Assembly: GCF_030730925.1 (NCBI RefSeq)
Contig: NZ_JAVAMB010000001.1
Coordinates: forward strand, 806,001-870,000
Reading direction: 5' to 3'
DNA from: Flavobacterium sp. DG2-3
Lineage (GTDB): Bacteria; Bacteroidota; Bacteroidia; Flavobacteriales; Flavobacteriaceae
DNA length: 64,000 bases
A program made the translations under genes and the position numbers. Under the pieces are notes generated by a model that was not told the origin of the DNA, made no database searches, and was given only the letters and a program-made list of their open reading frames with translations. Within the stretch, counting starts at the first letter, position 1. The number at the start of each line of letters is the position of its first letter. Of the stretch, positions 60,137 to 64,000 are shown piece after piece.

Positions 60137-60733
60137 TTAGTAAGGAAGTTTATCAGCGAAAGCTTTAATATCCTCTTTCATATCTTGTAAATAATCAATG
60201 TCGTCAAAACCATTGATTAGGTTGTTCTTTTTGTATCCGTTAATAGCAAATGATTCTTGCTCGCCAGTTGACAATAATGTAATGGTTTGGTTTGGAAGAT
60301 TGATTTCTAATTCTGTTTTAGGATCAGCTTCGATAGCTTTGAAAATATTTGCTAAAAACTCAGGGCTGATTTGTACTGGCAAAACACCAATATTTAAACA
60401 GTTTCCTTTGAAGATATCTGCAAAGAATGAAGAAACTACAGCACGGAATCCGTAATCGTAAACTGCCCATGCCGCGTGCTCTCTAGAAGATCCAGAACCG
60501 AAGTTTTTTCCTCCTACGAGGATTTTTCCGCTGTATGTTGGGTTGTTTAAAACGAAATCTGCTTTTGGAGTATCGTCTCCGTTATATCTCCAGTCTCTAA
60601 AAAGGTTATCACCAAAACCTTCACGTTTTGTAGCTTTTAAGAAACGAGCTGGAATAATTTGATCTGTATCTACGTTCTCAATTGGCAACGGAACTCCGCT
60701 GCTAGTAAGTATATTAAATTTATCGTATGCCAT
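60137..60733 (-). CDS. leuD: 3-isopropylmalate dehydratase, small subunit
   Basis: The 198-residue subunit forms the isomerase with LeuC. It carries [18 protein letters not shown], the loop motif [25 protein letters not shown] and [11 protein letters not shown]. It is downstream of leuC on the same strand and upstream of the leuA-like gene. Confidence 0.96.
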   Translation of the reverse strand: MAYDKFNILTSSGVPLPIENVDTDQIIPARFLKATKREGFGDNLFRDWRYNGDDTPKADFVLNNPTYSGKILVGGKNFGSGSSREHAAWAVYDYGFRAVVSSFFADIFKGNCLNIGVLPVQISPEFLANIFKAIEADPKTELEINLPNQTITLLSTGEQESFAINGYKKNNLINGFDDIDYLQDMKEDIKAFADKLPY

Positions 60734-60892
60734 TTTAATTTTAGATTTTTTAATTTTAGATTTTAGATTTTCTTCTCTGGCGAAATCTAAACGCTAAAAT
60801 CTTTTTGTATTAATAATGTGAATGAATTTTTATTTGAAGAATTTAGATGAAGATTACGCAAAGTGAGCAATCTAAAATCTAAAATCTCCAAT

Positions 60893-62287
60893 TTAAAATA
60901 ATTCCCTTGGATCCGTTAGTTTTCCTGTAACCGCAGCTGCAGCAGCCATAATTGGACTTGCTAAAAGCGTTCTTGAACCAGGACCTTGACGACCTTCAAA
61001 GTTTCTGTTTGAAGTACTTACTGCATATTTTCCAGCAGGAACTTTATCGTCATTCATTGCTAAACAAGCAGAACATCCAGGCTGACGTAATACAAAACCA
61101 GCTTCAGTTAAAATATCTAAAATTCCTTCTTCTTTAATCTGAGCTTCAACAACGTGAGAACCCGGAACTAACCAAGCCGTAACATTATCTGCTTTTTTTC
61201 TTCCTTTCACAATTTCAGCGAAAGCTCTAAAATCTTCAATACGTCCGTTTGTACAACTTCCTAAGAAAACGTAATCGATTTGTTTTCCGATCATTACGTC
61301 GTCTTCGTTGAAGCCCATGTAAGCTAAAGATTTTTTATAAGTTTCCTCACCGCCTTCAACTTCTTTAGCGTTCGGAATATGTTTAGTGATACCAATTCCC
61401 ATTCCAGGGTTAGTACCATAAGTAATCATTGGTTCAATGTCAGACGCTTTGATGTTTAATTCAGCATCGAAAACAGCATCTGCATCTGTTTTTAAAGTTT
61501 TCCAGTATTCAACTGCTTTAGTCCAAGCTTCTCCTTTTGGAGCGTAAAGTCTTCCTTCAAGGAAATCGAAAGTAGTCTGGTCAGGAGCAATCATTCCTCC
61601 ACGAGCACCCATTTCGATACTTAAGTTACAAACTGTCATACGGCCTTCCATAGTCATGTTTTCAAAAACATCACCAGCGTACTCAACAAAATATCCAGTT
61701 CCTCCAGAAGTTGTCAATTGAGCAATAATATAAAGCGCAACGTCTTTTGGACCAACACCTTTACTTAGTTGTCCGTTTACGTTGATACGCATTTTCTTTG
61801 GTTTAGGCTGCATAATACATTGTGTAGAAAGCACCATTTCAACCTCAGAAGTTCCGATACCAAAAGCGATAGCTCCAAAAGCACCGTGAGTAGACGTATG
61901 CGAGTCACCACATACAATAGTAGCACCTGGCAAAGTAATTCCGTTTTCAGGACCAACTACGTGTACAATACCATTTTTTTGGTGACCTAATCCCCAGTGT
62001 GAAATTCCGTATTCAGTTGCATTGTCTTCAAGCGCTTTAAGCTGATTTGCAGACAAAGGATCTGCAACAGGTAAATGCTGGTTTATAGTCGGTGTATTGT
62101 GGTCTGCAGTTGCAAAAGTACGTTCTGGATATAGAACGTTAACGCCTCTTGATTTTAATCCTAAAAAAGCAACAGGGCTCGTTACTTCATGAATGAAATG
62201 ACGGTCAATAAAAAACACATCTGGTCCATCTTCAATTTTACGCACAACGTGTGAATCCCATACTTTGTCAAATAATGTCTTACTCAT
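60893..62287 (-). CDS. leuC: 3-isopropylmalate dehydratase, large subunit
   Basis: The 464-residue aconitase-family subunit binds a 4Fe-4S cluster. Cluster cysteines are visible in [10 protein letters not shown] and [12 protein letters not shown], and the catalytic region in [14 protein letters not shown]. It isomerises 2- to 3-isopropylmalate with LeuD. It is the first gene of the leu cluster and has a strong upstream promoter. Confidence 0.96.
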   Translation of the reverse strand: MSKTLFDKVWDSHVVRKIEDGPDVFFIDRHFIHEVTSPVAFLGLKSRGVNVLYPERTFATADHNTPTINQHLPVADPLSANQLKALEDNATEYGISHWGLGHQKNGIVHVVGPENGITLPGATIVCGDSHTSTHGAFGAIAFGIGTSEVEMVLSTQCIMQPKPKKMRINVNGQLSKGVGPKDVALYIIAQLTTSGGTGYFVEYAGDVFENMTMEGRMTVCNLSIEMGARGGMIAPDQTTFDFLEGRLYAPKGEAWTKAVEYWKTLKTDADAVFDAELNIKASDIEPMITYGTNPGMGIGITKHIPNAKEVEGGEETYKKSLAYMGFNEDDVMIGKQIDYVFLGSCTNGRIEDFRAFAEIVKGRKKADNVTAWLVPGSHVVEAQIKEEGILDILTEAGFVLRQPGCSACLAMNDDKVPAGKYAVSTSNRNFEGRQGPGSRTLLASPIMAAAAAVTGKLTDPRELF

Positions 62288-62801
62288 TTTTTATTTTTTT
62301 TAAATGTAATTCTATAACTACAGCCTTTCCTGTTCATTATAATAGCAAAACAAAAGTAAAAAAAGATAAAAAGGCGTCAATTTCAATATTTCATTATATA
62401 CGATACCCAAACTAAATTACAAATTGCCAATTGGCATTTGCAACGTCAAATTTGACAGAAAAATGATTTAGAAACTGATTTTGTTTTTCTTTTTCAGATT
62501 TAATTCTGCTTGATTGTTCTTTGTTTTAATAGTTTGCAAATTTATCTCAAAATCACTATAAAATAGAGTGTTTGTTTTGAAAAAATGTAACAAAATGAAT
62601 AAAAATAGTAATAATTGACAGTTTTTAAAATTTGTAAAAAACACGTTTTTTTGCTTTTTTTTAATCGAAAAAAGCTTTTTAGAATGATTCTATGTCTTCA
62701 AAAAAAGACTAAAATACTACGACATCCAAGAAGTGAATTTTTGTATTTTTTTATGAATTTTAGGAAGAAAATGGATTGGATGATTGGATGTTTTTTGAAA
62801 A
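62288..62801. other. 514-base spacer upstream of leuC
   Basis: It holds the leuC promoter (62351-62380) and two perfect 12-bp palindromes, TGCCAATTGGCA (62425-62436) and GTCAAATTTGAC (62445-62456), possibly operators. The rest is AT-rich. A 68-codon frame at 62615 looks random, and I see no gene. Confidence 0.55.
62351..62380 (-). promoter_or_regulatory. Promoter of the leu cluster
   Basis: On the minus strand TTG (62380-62378), 19 bases, then TACTTTTG (62358-62351) match the Bacteroidota consensus exactly, 63 bases before the leuC start. Confidence 0.7.
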
Positions 62802-63722
62802 TTAATTCAAAGAATTTTTAAATTCCAAAGGCGTTAAATTGGTTTTTTTTTTGAATAATTTACTAAAAGATTGGGGATATTCAAAACCCAATTGATAAGC
62901 AATTTCTGCTACCGAAAGATTGGTCGTAATTAGAAAATCTTTTGATTTTTCGATTAGTTTAGAATGAATGTGCTGTTGTGCATTTTGTCCCGTTAAATTG
63001 CGGAGCATATCGCTTAAATAGTGTGTAGAAACATTAATTTTTGAAGCTAGGAAATCGACCGTTGGTAAGCCTCTTTTTAAGCTTTCGGCATTATTAAAAT
63101 AACTATCAAGCGTTTCCTCAACTTTCAATAACAAATCGTGACTGATGGTTTTTCTGGTAATGAACTGGCGTTTGTAAAAACGATTGCTGTAATTGAGCAA
63201 AACATCTATATAAGAAACAATTACGTCCTGACTCATTTCATCTATTGCGGTATGAAGTTCGTTGTCAATGCTCTTTAATAATCCAATAATTATAGCTTTT
63301 TCACTGTCTGAAAGATGCAGCGCTTCATTCGTATCATAAGAAAAGAAACCGTATTTTTTAATGCTTTTTCCCAGAGGATAATTGCGGATAAAATCGGGAT
63401 GAAAAAGCAAAGTGAAACCGCCATATTTTGCGCCTTCTTCATTATCCGTAAAAATCAGCTGATTGGGAGAAGCAAACATTAGCCCGCCTTCATTAAAATC
63501 GTAATAACCCTGACCGTAACCCATTTTTCCGTTGGTAGAAAATTTATAAGATATTTTATAAAATTCAAGCAGAAAAGAGCTATTGTCTAAATCTCCATTT
63601 ATAACCAGTTGCGTGTTATCGACCAAACTAATCATCGGATTAAGCGGTTTTGGCAGATTCAATAAGCTGTGAAACTGTGAGATAGAAGAAATTTTTGCAG
63701 GAGGATTATTTTTCTTTTCCAT
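62802..63722 (-). CDS. AraC-family transcriptional regulator
   Basis: The 306-residue product has an N-terminal cupin-like effector domain (GYYDFNEGGLMFASPNQLIF) and a C-terminal double HTH (LPTVDFLASKINVSTHYLSDMLRNLTG; NLSVAEIAYQLGFEYPQSFSKLFKKKTNLTPLEF). I start at the ATG at 63722; a 16-residue longer frame to 63770 is hydrophobic and unlikely. Target genes are unknown, perhaps the gene cut by the right edge. Confidence 0.92.
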   Translation of the reverse strand: MEKKNNPPAKISSISQFHSLLNLPKPLNPMISLVDNTQLVINGDLDNSSFLLEFYKISYKFSTNGKMGYGQGYYDFNEGGLMFASPNQLIFTDNEEGAKYGGFTLLFHPDFIRNYPLGKSIKKYGFFSYDTNEALHLSDSEKAIIIGLLKSIDNELHTAIDEMSQDVIVSYIDVLLNYSNRFYKRQFITRKTISHDLLLKVEETLDSYFNNAESLKRGLPTVDFLASKINVSTHYLSDMLRNLTGQNAQQHIHSKLIEKSKDFLITTNLSVAEIAYQLGFEYPQSFSKLFKKKTNLTPLEFKNSLN

Positions 63723-63799
63723 GATATAAATGTATGAAATTAAAAGATTAATTAGGTTTTTCAGAAACAATTAAGCTGCCTATTTATTTAGAAAAAAAC

Positions 63800-63905
63800 A
63801 GCTTCGGAGAAGCGAAATATTTTAATACTGATGTATTTCGCTCCGCTGGAGCTTTGCTATTAATAGGAAATATGATTTCTATAAATATTTCGCTTCTCCG
63901 AAGCT
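63800..63905. repeat. 23-bp inverted repeat upstream of the AraC gene
   Basis: AGCTTCGGAGAAGCG + AAATATTT (63800-63822) is exactly complementary to 63883-63905. A third related piece, ATTTCGCTCCGCTGGAGC, lies inside the loop. It is probably a dispersed element. It could also end transcription of the gene at the right edge. Confidence 0.75.
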
Positions 63906-63912
63906 ATTTTTA

Positions 63913-64000
63913 TTATTCTCCAAAAAACTGTTTACCAAACGCTTCGCGAAAAACTTCATCGCCTTGCTCCAGTCTTTGTTTGTAAAGTGCTTTTGCATCT
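63913..64000 (-). CDS. C-terminal end of an unidentified gene
   Basis: An open frame enters from the right edge and stops at 63913-63915. The visible 28 or so residues read DAKALYKQRLEQGDEVFREA + FGKQFFGE. They look like a real helical C-terminus, but they are too few to name a family. Confidence 0.55.
   Translation of the reverse strand, partial: DAKALYKQRLEQGDEVFREAFGKQFFGE

Noticed and set aside
62615..62821. 68-codon + strand frame rich in Phe and Lys
   Set aside because: It has the composition expected of AT-rich spacer, overlaps the end of the AraC gene, and lacks a promoter or recognisable motif.
69..64000. CRISPR array, prophage or integrative element
   Set aside because: No regularly spaced direct repeats, integrase, transposase, phage structural or conjugation genes were seen in the window.

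Overview
The window looks like chromosome from a Flavobacterium-like member of the Bacteroidota. The reasons are the low GC content, AT-rich spacers full of short palindromes, promoters of the TTG-N19-TAnnTTTG type instead of -35/-10 boxes, few Shine-Dalgarno sites, a tRNA gene without an encoded CCA, a TonB receptor with a carboxypeptidase-regulatory domain, TPR-AraC regulators and a long-tailed ribosomal protein S16. The species assignment is inference; no database was searched. No prophage, transposase or CRISPR array was seen.

Layout. 1-8.0 kb: start of a TonB-dependent receptor, the 2-oxoglutarate dehydrogenase pair odhA-odhB, a small outer-membrane-type protein, a frameshifted lipoprotein and a polyprenyl diphosphate synthase. 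8.1-16.7 kb: a YceI-like protein, a TetR regulator and a TolC/adaptor/RND efflux set, with three matching inverted-repeat operators, then an MFS exporter. 16.7-25.1 kb: a retropepsin, a TPR-CHAT protease, a PKD/beta-barrel protein, a lipoprotein, a small membrane protein and a divergent ECF sigma/anti-sigma pair. 25.6-33.1 kb: an S41 peptidase, TatD, an acyltransferase, L-asparaginase, and a divergent MFS/LysR pair. 33.1-39.7 kb: tRNA-Ser and a seven-gene overlapping operon built around SpeD and a membrane-fused aminopropyltransferase. 39.9-42.8 kb: a GDSL lipoprotein, a DUF3050 protein and an acyl-CoA dehydrogenase. 42.9-53.3 kb: a secreted-peptide region with a TPR-AraC regulator, two divergent 47-residue GG-leader peptides, a VKOR/thioredoxin fusion, three Cys-rich precursors, a C39-peptidase ABC exporter, an HlyD adaptor and a second S41 peptidase. 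53.4-57.1 kb: TrmN6, a four-helix-bundle protein, RimM, S16, a lipoprotein and an RRM protein. 57.1-62.3 kb: leuC-leuD-(leuA/cimA)-leuB. 62.8-64 kb: an AraC regulator and the tail of one more gene.

Three regions stand out. (1) The peptide cluster at 44.7-53.3 kb joins five short leader peptides, most of them shorter than usual gene-calling limits, to a complete predicted export and disulfide-forming apparatus. The three + strand cores have 4, 2 and 6 cysteines, which suits the VKOR/thioredoxin enzyme. (2) The 16.7-25.1 kb cluster brings a CHAT protease, an aspartic protease and surface proteins next to a sigma/anti-sigma pair. A shared motif, GGTAACAA-N10/11-AATTG, lies upstream of two of its genes. 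(3) The SpeD/DUF4178/DUF350/SpeE-fusion/Tat-flavoprotein operon suggests an envelope-linked polyamine-type modification of unknown product.

Spacers carry several dispersed repeat families (CCCGATAGCTATCGGG, CGCTTTCGCGAAAGCG, TTGGAATTT arrays, CTAAG-rich arrays, an AACCATATAAG element). One of these overlaps the start codon of the CHAT gene.
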